DNA from: Thermocaproicibacter sp036844765
Lineage (GTDB): Bacteria; Bacillota; Clostridia; Oscillospirales; Acutalibacteraceae
Reading direction: 5' to 3'
NCBI GenBank assembly: GCA_036844765.1
Contig: DAIUFE010000066.1
Location: forward strand, 1-6,602
DNA length: 6,602 nt
Positions 1 to 5,816 of this stretch are shown here, piece by piece. The position numbers and the translations under genes were made by a program. Below the pieces are notes generated by a model. The model was not told the DNA's origin and did no database searches. It saw only the letters and a list, made by a program, of their open reading frames with translations. How positions within the stretch are numbered: the first letter of the stretch is position 1; every line of letters starts with the position of its first letter.

Positions 1-40
1 ACCGTCCGGGTAAAGCTCGGCGTAATTTTAAGGGACGTCC

Positions 41-130
41 GGGCGCGGAAGGGGGGGTATCTATAGATCGGGAGGGGAACATGCCCACCCCCTCGCGCCC
101 CCCTCCCTGCCAAAGGCCCCTCTAAAAGAA
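41..130 (+). repeat. Partial B-family intergenic repeat (copy B0)
   Basis: This stretch matches the right half of the B element seen in full at 911-1040. It shares the GGGCGCGGAAGGGGGGG run, the perfect palindrome ATCTATAGAT (59-68), a GGGAGGGG / CCCCTCCC hairpin, and the flank CTCCCTGCCAAAGGCCCC. It differs in the hairpin: the 3-nt TGC loop of the other copies is replaced by about 19 nt (78-96). The left half of B is not recognisable upstream of 41, so the copy is broken or diverged. No coding potential is seen. Confidence 0.7.
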
Positions 131-150
131 ACGCCGTTTTATGAAGCCCC

Positions 151-235
151 TGCCCGTGACCCGGCCCTTCGTTTATTCTGCCACGGGGGCACCCTGCCGT
201 TCGTTCCGAATAAAAGGGTGCGGACGGCTCCCCGG
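151..235 (+). repeat. A-family intergenic repeat, copy A1
   Basis: This 85-bp block is repeated without gaps at 350-434 and 6479-6563. By hand alignment A1 and A3 differ at 6 of 85 positions. It contains a hairpin at 189-221: outer stem GCACCCT / AGGGTGC and inner stem TTCG-TTC-CGAA. No reading frame is conserved between copies, so I read it as a noncoding intergenic element. Confidence 0.85.
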
Positions 236-473
236 CAGGCTGGGCCTGCACGCACGGCCCGCCGTTTAGCTGGGATCGAACCGGAAGCTTTGTTTGGCGG
301 GACAGTTTACGAAATCTCCCGGCAAGAAGAATATAACCTGCGGGGCACTTGCCCGCGACCCGGCCCTTCGTTTGTTCTGCCACGGGGGCACCCTGCCGTT
401 CGATCCGAAAGAAAGGGTGCGGACGGCTCCCCGGGGGTGCAGGGGGGACGGATTAGGGCCCCTCCCGTGCGGA
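234..473 (+). repeat. Composite A-family repeat, copy A2 (left direct copy)
   Basis: Three parts of this region recur at the right end of the window in the same order and orientation. 234-266 matches 6126-6158 (31 of 33). 272-323 matches 6245-6296 (49 of 52). 321-473 matches 6450-6602 with no gap (about 140 of 153; the last 40 bases are identical). The A hairpin is at 388-420. In this copy the motif at 305-323 runs straight into the A block, whereas the right copy is interrupted there. A short open frame crosses the region, but its protein is not conserved between copies. Confidence 0.85.
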
Positions 474-500
474 GGTTAAGTCCCCCCTGCGCGTACTTTG

Positions 501-528
501 CCTACTTTCGGACAAGACCGAAAGTAGG
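501..528. repeat. Perfect 11-bp inverted repeat (hairpin)
   Basis: CCTACTTTCGG (501-511) and its exact reverse complement CCGAAAGTAGG (518-528) flank a 6-nt loop. No T-run follows, so it does not look like an intrinsic terminator. It sits between the A2 repeat and the first tandem unit and occurs only once in the window. Confidence 0.8.
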
Positions 529-538
529 AGCCCGCGCG

Positions 539-832
539 GCTTGAGCGCAAATGAAAAACAAGATGAATTCAAATTCAGAAAGCAAAGCTGAAAATTTCAG
601 CGCCCTGCGAACCAACGCTCACCCCCTGCCCCCTCCCGCGCGGGAAGCGCGGCGGAATCGTAGGCCCGCCGGGCGCGGAAGGGGGTTATAGTCGGGAGGG
701 GGCTGCGCCCCCTCCCTGCTTCAAACCCCCGGAAAGGAAAATCAGCATTCCGATCCCGAAAGAGAGTTGTCAGGGAACGGGCTGCGCCCCCTTCCTGCTT
801 CAAACCCCCGGAAAGGGAAACCGGCCTGCGCG
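539..832 (+). repeat. Tandem unit 1 (about 294 bp) containing a B element
   Basis: The unit begins GCTTGAGCGCAAA and is followed directly by a second unit (833-1134) with the same start and order of parts. First comes an AT-rich stretch of about 70 bp. Then comes a B element (about 616-736) with CCCCCTGCCCCCTCCCGCGC, a GGCCCGCCGGGCGCGGAAGG block and a perfect 10-bp hairpin at 694-716. A second, imperfect G/C hairpin (about 772-795) closes the unit. Within it, 705-737 and 784-816 are near-identical (32 of 33). Short open frames on the minus strand are not conserved in a coding-like way. Confidence 0.85.
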
Positions 833-1134
833 GCTTGAGCGCAAACGAAAATTAAGCCGAATCAGAATTCAGAAGGCGGGGTTTAAAATTTCAAACTTCC
901 CGCAGACCAACGCCCACCCCCTGCCCCCTCCCGCGCGGGAAGCGCGGCGGAATCATAGGCCCGCCGGGCGCGGAAGGGGGGGTATCTATAGATCGGGAGG
1001 GGGGCTGCGCCCCCCTCCCTGCCAAAGGCCCCCACAAAAGGGACAACCTGCAGATTCCGGAAGAATATTATTGGGAAAAGGGGCTGCACCCCCTTCCTGC
1101 TTCAAACCCCCAGAAAGGGAAACCGGCCCGCGCG
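833..1134 (+). repeat. Tandem unit 2 (about 302 bp) containing a B element
   Basis: This is the second copy of the unit at 539-832. The B element (about 911-1040) is the best preserved in the window. It has a perfect palindrome ATCTATAGAT (984-993) and a perfect 11-bp stem with a TGC loop (995-1019). The sequence after this hairpin (CTCCCTGCCAAAGGCCCCC) agrees with copy B0 rather than with unit 1, so the units are mosaics. The unit ends with the second hairpin region and GAAAGGGAAACCGGCCCGCG. Confidence 0.85.
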
Positions 1135-1245
1135 GCTTGAGCGCAAAGTAAAATTAAGATGAATCAATATTCAGAAAACAAAGCCGAAAATTTCAAACTT
1201 CCCGCCGACAAACGCCCACTCCCTGCTCCCTGCCGCCCGCGGAAG
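1135..1245 (+). repeat. Tandem unit 3, truncated, adjoining dnaA
   Basis: The unit starts with the same GCTTGAGCGCAAA and AT-rich leader as units 1 and 2. It continues through AAAATTTCAAACTTCCCGC and a diverged form of the B left end (CGCCCACTCCCTGCTCCCTG), then loses similarity near 1245. What follows to about 1375 is GC-rich noncoding DNA. I see no convincing -35/-10 pair there, so the dnaA promoter is not located. Confidence 0.75.
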
Positions 1246-1360
1246 CGGCTTTTTTCCGCCCCGCCTCGACAGCCGATTTTTTGCTTTGCGCCGGCTGGCG
1301 GGCCGCGGCGGGCTTTTCTCGCGGACCGTGCGCGCAGGCTCAGCCCGCTATTTGAAAAAA

Positions 1361-1382
1361 GGAGAGTTTTGTGATATGCTAA
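1361..1382 (+). promoter_or_regulatory. Strong Shine-Dalgarno site with three-codon mini-ORF
   Basis: An AAAAAAGGAG site ends at 1364. GTG at 1371 is 6 nt further on and opens GTG ATA TGC TAA, a three-codon frame ending at 1382. An ATG at 1376, inside the mini-ORF, is in frame with dnaA. This is the best ribosome site near dnaA. It may mark a longer DnaA start at 1376, a tiny leader peptide, or both. Function is inferred. Confidence 0.4.
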
Positions 1383-1459
1383 GACGTATGGAACTGTCTC
1401 GATTCCGGGACGGCGCCGGTGCGGGAAAAGCCCGCGGGGCGGAGAAAAAAGGCACGAGA

Positions 1460-2791
1460 ATGAGGAATGAAAGCGAAATGGAATCGTCGTTCACCGAGGT
1501 TTGGAGCCTCGTCTGCGCCTACTGCAAGAGCAGGATCACGGAGATCGCCTTCTCCACGTGGATCGGCAGGATCGAGCCGGTCTCTCTGGATCTTGCGGGC
1601 GGCGCCGCCGTGCTGAAGGTCCCCAACGAGCTGCACCGCCAGACGGTTCTCCATTATTATATGGATCTGCTCAAAGAGGCTTTCCGCCAGATCTTCAGCC
1701 GGGATATCGAGATCAGGCTCTGCCTGCCGGAGGAGGAGGCGCCCGCGGCCCGGAAAGAGGCGGAGACGGGCGGCGACAACTACGAGTTCACGTTCGACAC
1801 CTACATTGTGGGGCCGTCGAACAAATTCGCGCACGCGGCCTCGATGGCCGTGGCCAGCAAGCCGGCCTCTCTTTACAACCCGCTGTTCATCTACGGGAAC
1901 TCGGGCCTCGGGAAAACGCACCTGCTCTACGCCATCCGCAACGAGATCAACCACACCCACCCCGACATGGACATCGTCTATATCAAGGGGGACGAGTTCA
2001 CGAACGAGCTGATCGACGCGATCCGGCGCGGCACCACGGGCGAGTTCCACCAGCGCTACCGGCACGCCGACGTGCTGCTCGTCGACGACATCCAGTTCAT
2101 CGCGGGCAAGGACTCGACCCAGGAGGAGTTCTTCCACACGTTCAACACGCTTTACGAAGCGAAGAAACAGATCGTCCTCACCTCGGACCGGCCGCCGCGC
2201 GACATCGCCACGCTGGAGGAACGCCTGCTCACCCGCTTCGAGTGGGGCCTGACCGCCGATATCCAGCCCCCCGACTTCGAGACGCGCATCGCCATCATCA
2301 AACGCAAGGCCGAGCTGCTCAAGATCGAGCTGCCCGACAGCGTCGTCGAGTATATCGCAAACCGTCTGAAAAACAACATCCGCCAGCTTGAGGGCGCCGT
2401 CAAGAAGATGAAGGCCTACCACCTGCTGAACGGCGACCCGTTCAACATCCAGACCGCGCAGGCCGCCATCAGCGACATCATCAACAACGACCACCCCACC
2501 CCCTACACCGTCGAGAAGATCATCGACGAGGTCGCCCGCACCTTCGGCACCACCGGCGAGGACATCCGCTCCTCCCGGCGCGCCGCCAACATCTCCTCCG
2601 CGCGGCAGGTCTCGATGTACGTGGTGCGCGAGATCACCCAGCTCCCCATGGCCGCCATCGGCAAGGAATACGGCAACCGCGACCACTCCACCGTGGTCTA
2701 CGCGATCCAGCAGGTGGAAAAAAATATGCAGCGCGACATGAAACTCAAGGCAACGGTCAATGATATCATCAAGAATATCCGCGACCGGTAG
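1460..2791 (+). CDS. dnaA: Chromosomal replication initiator protein DnaA
   Basis: DnaA is the AAA+ ATPase that binds DnaA boxes at oriC, melts the origin and recruits the helicase. From this start it is 443 aa. Visible parts are an N-terminal domain I (FTEVW...ITEIAFSTWI, about 11-35), a short variable linker (about 90-107), Walker A GNSGLGKT (146-153), Walker B LLVDDIQ (206-212), the sensor region LTSDRPP and the arginine-finger region ERLLTRFEWGL. The C-terminal DNA-binding domain carries the signature RDHSTV (407-412). The residue before it is N where the family usually has G (YGNRDHS versus FGGRDHS/T). The start is uncertain. ATG 1460 has AAGG 7 nt upstream. ATG 1478 gives MESSFTEVW, a typical family N-terminus. 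ATG 1376 has the strongest ribosome site but adds 28 residues with codon use unlike the gene body. Family assignment is near certain; only the start is open. Confidence 0.97.
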   Translation: MRNESEMESSFTEVWSLVCAYCKSRITEIAFSTWIGRIEPVSLDLAGGAAVLKVPNELHRQTVLHYYMDLLKEAFRQIFSRDIEIRLCLPEEEAPAARKEAETGGDNYEFTFDTYIVGPSNKFAHAASMAVASKPASLYNPLFIYGNSGLGKTHLLYAIRNEINHTHPDMDIVYIKGDEFTNELIDAIRRGTTGEFHQRYRHADVLLVDDIQFIAGKDSTQEEFFHTFNTLYEAKKQIVLTSDRPPRDIATLEERLLTRFEWGLTADIQPPDFETRIAIIKRKAELLKIELPDSVVEYIANRLKNNIRQLEGAVKKMKAYHLLNGDPFNIQTAQAAISDIINNDHPTPYTVEKIIDEVARTFGTTGEDIRSSRRAANISSARQVSMYVVREITQLPMAAIGKEYGNRDHSTVVYAIQQVEKNMQRDMKLKATVNDIIKNIRDR

Positions 2792-2818
2792 CCCCCGCCC
2801 CTCCGCAGCGGACCGCCG

Positions 2819-2827
2819 GGTGGAAAA
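2819..2827 (-). promoter_or_regulatory. DnaA-box-like site
   Basis: Reads TTTTCCACC on the minus strand, one mismatch from TTTTCCACA. It is the first of the cluster, 28 bp after the dnaA stop codon. Confidence 0.55.
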
Positions 2828-2848
2828 GCTTTCAACTTTCCCCATTCC

Positions 2849-2857
2849 GGTGGAAAA
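2849..2857 (-). promoter_or_regulatory. DnaA-box-like site
   Basis: The same TTTTCCACC sequence on the minus strand, exactly 30 bp from the previous site and in the same orientation, which would put both on nearly the same helical face. Confidence 0.55.
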
Positions 2858-2890
2858 CCGCCGTCAGACCGGCCGCTCCGAAAACCCCGT

Positions 2891-2899
2891 TTTTTCACA
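2891..2899 (+). promoter_or_regulatory. DnaA box
   Basis: TTTTTCACA fits the consensus TTWTNCACA exactly. A weaker relative, TTTTCAACA, follows at 2902-2910, 11 bp on. Confidence 0.65.
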
Positions 2900-2922
2900 T
2901 GTTTTCAACATTCCCCACCGAG

Positions 2923-2931
2923 TTTTCCACA
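2923..2931 (+). promoter_or_regulatory. DnaA box
   Basis: TTTTCCACA fits the consensus TTWTNCACA exactly and is the best site of the cluster. Confidence 0.75.
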
Positions 2932-3066
2932 GCCGGTGGAATCTGCGGCCGTGACCGAATCTTCCAACTTTTTCTCCACGGCGGAAGCAACCGCCGGCGG
3001 GGCGCGGAAAAGCAGGCTGCGCGCGGAAAAAAACGGAGTTTCCACTTTTCCGCGCCCCCTGCTACC

Positions 3067-3107
3067 CCTTCTAAATCAATGCTAAACATACTGGCAGAAA
3101 AAGAAAG
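3067..3107. other. AT-rich stretch, candidate DNA unwinding element
   Basis: By hand count 27 of 41 bases are A or T, against a strongly GC-rich background. It lies downstream of the DnaA boxes and just before dnaN, where Firmicute origins are melted. It also overlaps the place where a dnaN leader would lie, so it may serve transcription instead. Confidence 0.45.
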
Positions 3108-3121
3108 CTGGCGACGTTTCA

Positions 3122-4228
3122 ATGAAATTCGAGTGCGACAGGCAGAAGCTGAACGAGGCGGTGTTGAATGTGCAGCGGGCGGTCTCGGCGAAATCCTCGG
3201 TGCCGGCGCTGGAGGGCATCCTGCTGACGGCCGGGGAGGACGCGGTGCGCCTGTGCGGCTACGACCTGGAGCTGGGCATGACCACGCGGGTCGAGGCCGA
3301 CGTGCCGGAGGCGGGCAGCGTCGTGATGGGCGCGCGCCTGCTGGGGGACATCGTGCGCAGGCTGCCGGCCGACTCCGTCTCGTTCTCGGCGGACGAAAAG
3401 AACCTCGCGGAGATCCGCAGCGGGGAGGCGAAGTTCGCCGTGGCGGGCTCGCCGGCCGCCGAGTACCCCGAGCTGCCGAGGATCGGCGAGGGGCGGGAGC
3501 TCAAGCTGCCCGCCTCCGCGCTCAAGAGCATGATCCGGCAGACGATCTTCGCGGTGGCGCAGACCGACGCGAAGCCGGTGCACACCGGCACGCTGTTCGA
3601 GCTGGAGGAAGACAAAATCCGGCTGATCTCGGTCGACGGGTACCGCCTCGCGATCCGCGAGGAGCCGATCCGCGGCGGGGAAAAGACCAGCTTCGTGGTG
3701 CCGGGCAAGACGCTGCAGGAGGTGATGAAGCTGCTGGGCGACGGCGACGACGAGACCGGCCTGACCGTCGGGCAGCGGCACATCCTGTTCCGCATCGGCG
3801 GGTACACGGTCGTCTCGCGCCTGCTGGAGGGCAGCTTCCTCGATTACCGGGCCGCGCTGCCCAAGCAGGACGCCACGCGGGTCCTCGTCTCCGCCCAGAG
3901 CCTGATCGACAGCCTGGAGCGCGTCTCGCTGCTGATCACCGAGCGCCTGCGCAGCCCGGTGCGCTGCCTGTTCGGGCCGGAGGGCATCCGCCTTTCGTGC
4001 GCGACGGCGATGGGCCGCGCGGACGACCGCCTCGCCGCCAAGGTGGAGGGCGAGCCGCTCGAGATCGGCTTCAACAGCCGCTACCTGCTCGACGCGCTGC
4101 GCAACGCCGAGTGCGACGAGGTGAAGATCCTGCTGAACGGGCCGCTGAGCCCGATGGAGGTGCTTCCGCGCGAGGGCGGCTCGTTCCTGTTCCTGGTGCT
4201 GCCGGTCCGGCTGAAAAGCGGTGAGTGA
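3122..4228 (+). CDS. dnaN: DNA polymerase III beta subunit (sliding clamp) DnaN
   Basis: DnaN forms the dimeric ring that slides on DNA and tethers the replicative polymerase, and it also docks repair and initiation-control proteins. The protein is 368 aa, the usual length, with the expected three repeated domains (about 1-120, 121-245, 246-368). Family marks include the N-terminus MKFECDRQKLNEAV, SSVPALEGILL, EYPELP (114-119) at the end of domain 1, the domain 2 run DGYRLAIRE, and the C-terminal LFLVLPVRL (356-364). ATG 3122 is the natural start for the family, yet no good Shine-Dalgarno sequence precedes it (AAAGCTGGCGACG). The stop overlaps the S4 gene by 8 bp, so it heads an operon running to 6178. 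Its third codon positions favour G, unlike the C-favouring dnaA. Confidence 0.98.
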   Translation: MKFECDRQKLNEAVLNVQRAVSAKSSVPALEGILLTAGEDAVRLCGYDLELGMTTRVEADVPEAGSVVMGARLLGDIVRRLPADSVSFSADEKNLAEIRSGEAKFAVAGSPAAEYPELPRIGEGRELKLPASALKSMIRQTIFAVAQTDAKPVHTGTLFELEEDKIRLISVDGYRLAIREEPIRGGEKTSFVVPGKTLQEVMKLLGDGDDETGLTVGQRHILFRIGGYTVVSRLLEGSFLDYRAALPKQDATRVLVSAQSLIDSLERVSLLITERLRSPVRCLFGPEGIRLSCATAMGRADDRLAAKVEGEPLEIGFNSRYLLDALRNAECDEVKILLNGPLSPMEVLPREGGSFLFLVLPVRLKSGE

Positions 4229-4454
4229 GACGGGAAACGAAGCGGCCGTGCGCGCGATCGGCACGGAGTTCATCCGGCTGGACGCCTTCCTGAAATTATG
4301 CGGCGCGTTCGAGACCGGCGGGCAGGCGAAGCTCGCGATCCAGAGCGGGCGCGTGAAGGTGAACGGCGGGGAGTGCCGCATGCGCGGGAAGAAGCTGCGG
4401 TCCGGCGACCGCGCCGAGTTCAACGGAAGGGTCTACGAGGTGGCCCGCGCGTGA
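4221..4454 (+). CDS. yaaA: S4 domain protein, YaaA/RlbA family
   Basis: A 77-aa protein consisting almost wholly of one S4 RNA-binding domain. The core is IRLDAFLKLCGAFETGGQAK (18-37), followed by IQSGRVKVNG and RGKKLRSGD (55-63). Position between dnaN and recF and the small size match B. subtilis YaaA (71 aa). That family is linked to ribosome assembly by its domain; the target RNA is not known from this sequence. GTG 4221 overlaps the dnaN end by 8 bp, and translation is probably coupled, since no clear ribosome site is seen. GTG 4248 is a possible shorter start (68 aa) that still keeps the domain. Family call is firm; exact role is inferred. Confidence 0.92.
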   Translation: MSETGNEAAVRAIGTEFIRLDAFLKLCGAFETGGQAKLAIQSGRVKVNGGECRMRGKKLRSGDRAEFNGRVYEVARA

Positions 4455-5524
4455 AGGTCCTGCGGTTCGCGTGGCTGGATTTCCGGAACCTTTCCTCGGG
4501 CGAGCTGCGGCCGGGCGGCGGTGTGAACGTGATCTGGGGCGGCAACGCGCAGGGCAAGACCAACCTGCTGGAGGGGATGTGGCTCTTCACGGGCGAGCGG
4601 TCGTTCCGGGGCGCGCGGGACGCGGAGCTGGTGCGGGCCGGCCGGCCGGAGAGCCGCCTGAGGCTGGAATTTTACGGCGGCGGGCGGGAGCAGGCCGCGG
4701 CGGTCCGCATCGCGGGCGGGCGGCGCGCGGCGGAGCTGAACGGCGTGCCGAAAAAATCCTGCGCGGCGCTGTTCGGGGAGTTCCGGGCGGCGGTGTTCTC
4801 GCCGGAGCATCTCTCGCTGCTGAGCGGCGGCCCGGCCGGCCGGCGGAACTTCGCGGACGCGGCGATCTGCCAGTTAAGGCCCGCCTACGCGGCGGTGCTC
4901 GCGGAGTACAACCGGACGCTGGCGCAGCGGAACGCGCTGCTGAAAGAGATCCCGAAGCACGCCGGGCTGCTGGAGACGCTGGACGTCTGGGACGCCCGGC
5001 TGGCGGCGAGCGGCGGGCGCGTGGCCCGGGCGCGCGAGGGATACCTGCGGGAGCTGGCCGGGCCGGCCGCGGAGTTCTACGGCGGCATGTGCGGCGGCCG
5101 GGAGAAGCTGGAGCTGCGGTACGAGAAAAATGCGGAGGACCTCGCCGCCGCGCTGAAGGCCGGCCGCCGGGAGGACCTTTTCACCGGGCACACGGGCGCG
5201 GGGCCGCACCGGGACGACCTGCGGGTGGAGATCGGCGGCATGAACGCGCGGGCCTACGCCTCGCAGGGGCAGAAGCGCTCGGCGGTGGTGGCCCTGAAGC
5301 TGGCGGAGGCCGAGCTGCTGACGCGGCGCACGGGCGAGGAGCCGGTGGTCTTCCTGGACGACGTGCTCAGCGAGCTGGACGGCGAGCGGCAGGCGTACCT
5401 GCTGAACCGGCTGGAGGGCTTCCAGGTGTTCATCACCTGCTGCGGGCCGGAGCAGGCGCGGCCCGCGGCGGGAGGGCGGCTGTTTCACATGGAACACGGC
5501 GTCCCCGCCGCGCGGGAGACGTGA
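4451..5524 (+). CDS. recF: DNA replication and repair protein RecF
   Basis: RecF is an SMC-like ATPase that binds DNA at single-strand/double-strand junctions and helps RecO and RecR load RecA at gaps. The protein is 357 aa, the normal length. It shows the N-terminal LDFRNL, Walker A GGNAQGKT (30-37) followed by NLLEG, the TGERSFRG region, GPHRDDL before the C-terminal lobe, the ABC-type signature YASQGQKR (269-276) and Walker B VVFLDDVLSELD (299-310). All ATPase motifs are intact. GTG 4451 overlaps the S4 stop by 4 bp (GTGA), with GAGGTGG 7 nt upstream inside the S4 gene, so this start is well supported. An upstream in-frame ATG at 4298 would add residues that are only a frame-shadow of the S4 gene. 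Confidence 0.97.
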   Translation: MKVLRFAWLDFRNLSSGELRPGGGVNVIWGGNAQGKTNLLEGMWLFTGERSFRGARDAELVRAGRPESRLRLEFYGGGREQAAAVRIAGGRRAAELNGVPKKSCAALFGEFRAAVFSPEHLSLLSGGPAGRRNFADAAICQLRPAYAAVLAEYNRTLAQRNALLKEIPKHAGLLETLDVWDARLAASGGRVARAREGYLRELAGPAAEFYGGMCGGREKLELRYEKNAEDLAAALKAGRREDLFTGHTGAGPHRDDLRVEIGGMNARAYASQGQKRSAVVALKLAEAELLTRRTGEEPVVFLDDVLSELDGERQAYLLNRLEGFQVFITCCGPEQARPAAGGRLFHMEHGVPAARET

Positions 5525-5540
5525 CAAGGAGGAACGTTTT

Positions 5541-5816
5541 GTGTATCTTCACCTGGGCCGGGACGTGGTGATCCGCACGGAGGACATCGTGGGGATCTTC
5601 GACCTGGAGACCTCGACCCTTTCGGACGCGACGCGCGGGTGCCTGGCCGCGGCGCAGAAAGCCGGGCGCGTGGTGGACGTCTCGGACGGTCTGCCGAAAA
5701 GCTTCGTGCTGTGCCGGCCCGACCAGGGTCCGCCGACCGTCTACACGTCGCAGATCTCGACGGCGACGCTGCTGCGGCGGTCCGGATTTTCCGGCGGGAA
5801 GGGGGCGGCGCGGTGA
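5541..5816 (+). CDS. remB: Extracellular matrix regulator RemB (DUF370 family)
   Basis: A 91-aa protein of the RemA/RemB (DUF370) family, whose B. subtilis member YaaB (81 aa) sits at the same place after recF and takes part in control of matrix genes. The N-terminus MYLHLGRDVVIRTEDIVGIFDLETST is diagnostic, with DIVGIFD at 15-21. LPKSF (51-55) and the YTSQISTATLLRR end (68-80) also fit. The C-terminus after residue 80 is short and glycine-rich. GTG 5541 has a textbook AAGGAGG site 8 nt upstream and lies 16 bp after recF, so it can be translated strongly on its own. Whether it controls matrix, sporulation or something else here cannot be read from the sequence. Confidence 0.93.
   Translation: MYLHLGRDVVIRTEDIVGIFDLETSTLSDATRGCLAAAQKAGRVVDVSDGLPKSFVLCRPDQGPPTVYTSQISTATLLRRSGFSGGKGAAR

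Larger units (their letters stand above)
2792..3121. other. Probable replication origin oriC (dnaA-dnaN intergenic region)
   Basis: The gap between dnaA and dnaN is the usual unwinding site of Firmicute origins. Two sites match TTWTNCACA exactly (2891-2899 and 2923-2931). Two more on the minus strand match 8 of 9 (2819-2827, 2849-2857), and further weak relatives are present (2902-2910, 2972-2980, 3038-3046). Next to dnaN, 3067-3107 is about two-thirds A+T in a very GC-rich setting and could be the unwinding element. Plus-strand base composition also flips across this gap. No promoter or terminator for the flanking genes could be called with confidence. Confidence 0.85.

Noticed and set aside
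250..330. Possible tRNA on the minus strand, from the T-arm-like GGTTCGATCCC
   Set aside because: The five-base T stem does not pair well and I found no acceptor stem, anticodon arm or D arm around it.
218..544. 108-aa frame in the left repeats
   Set aside because: It crosses two repeat families and the hairpin at 501-528, has no ribosome site, and the matching right-hand repeat does not keep the frame.
694..716. Intrinsic terminator at the G/C hairpins
   Set aside because: The stems are strong but no T-run follows on either strand, and no gene ends just upstream.
539..1245. CRISPR array
   Set aside because: The repeat unit is about 300 bp with no short direct repeats separated by unique spacers of even length, and no cas genes are present.
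1250..1375. dnaA promoter
   Set aside because: I found no -35/-10 pair with reasonable spacing; the region is GC-rich and the AT-rich part of unit 3 also gives no convincing match.
1501..2391. 296-aa plus-strand frame inside dnaA, and a similar 366-aa frame inside recF (4471-5571)
   Set aside because: Both are shifted-frame shadows of intact genes, rich in R, G and A.
1379..2845. 488-aa open frame antisense to dnaA
   Set aside because: It mirrors dnaA over its whole length. In a gene with GC-rich third positions such antisense frames are expected, and the protein is biased (V, D, G, R rich) with no recognisable domain.
3060..3090. DnaA-trio motif in the AT-rich part of oriC
   Set aside because: Only two adjacent triplets (CTT CTA on the plus strand) fit the trio rule; too few to call.
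2899..4224. 441-aa plus-strand frame over oriC and dnaN
   Set aside because: It is the shifted frame of dnaN with an R/G/A-rich sequence and no motifs.
3119..4423. 434-aa open frame antisense to dnaN and the S4 gene
   Set aside because: It spans two well-supported genes on the other strand, is rich in R, Q, A and L, and has no family features; a composition shadow.
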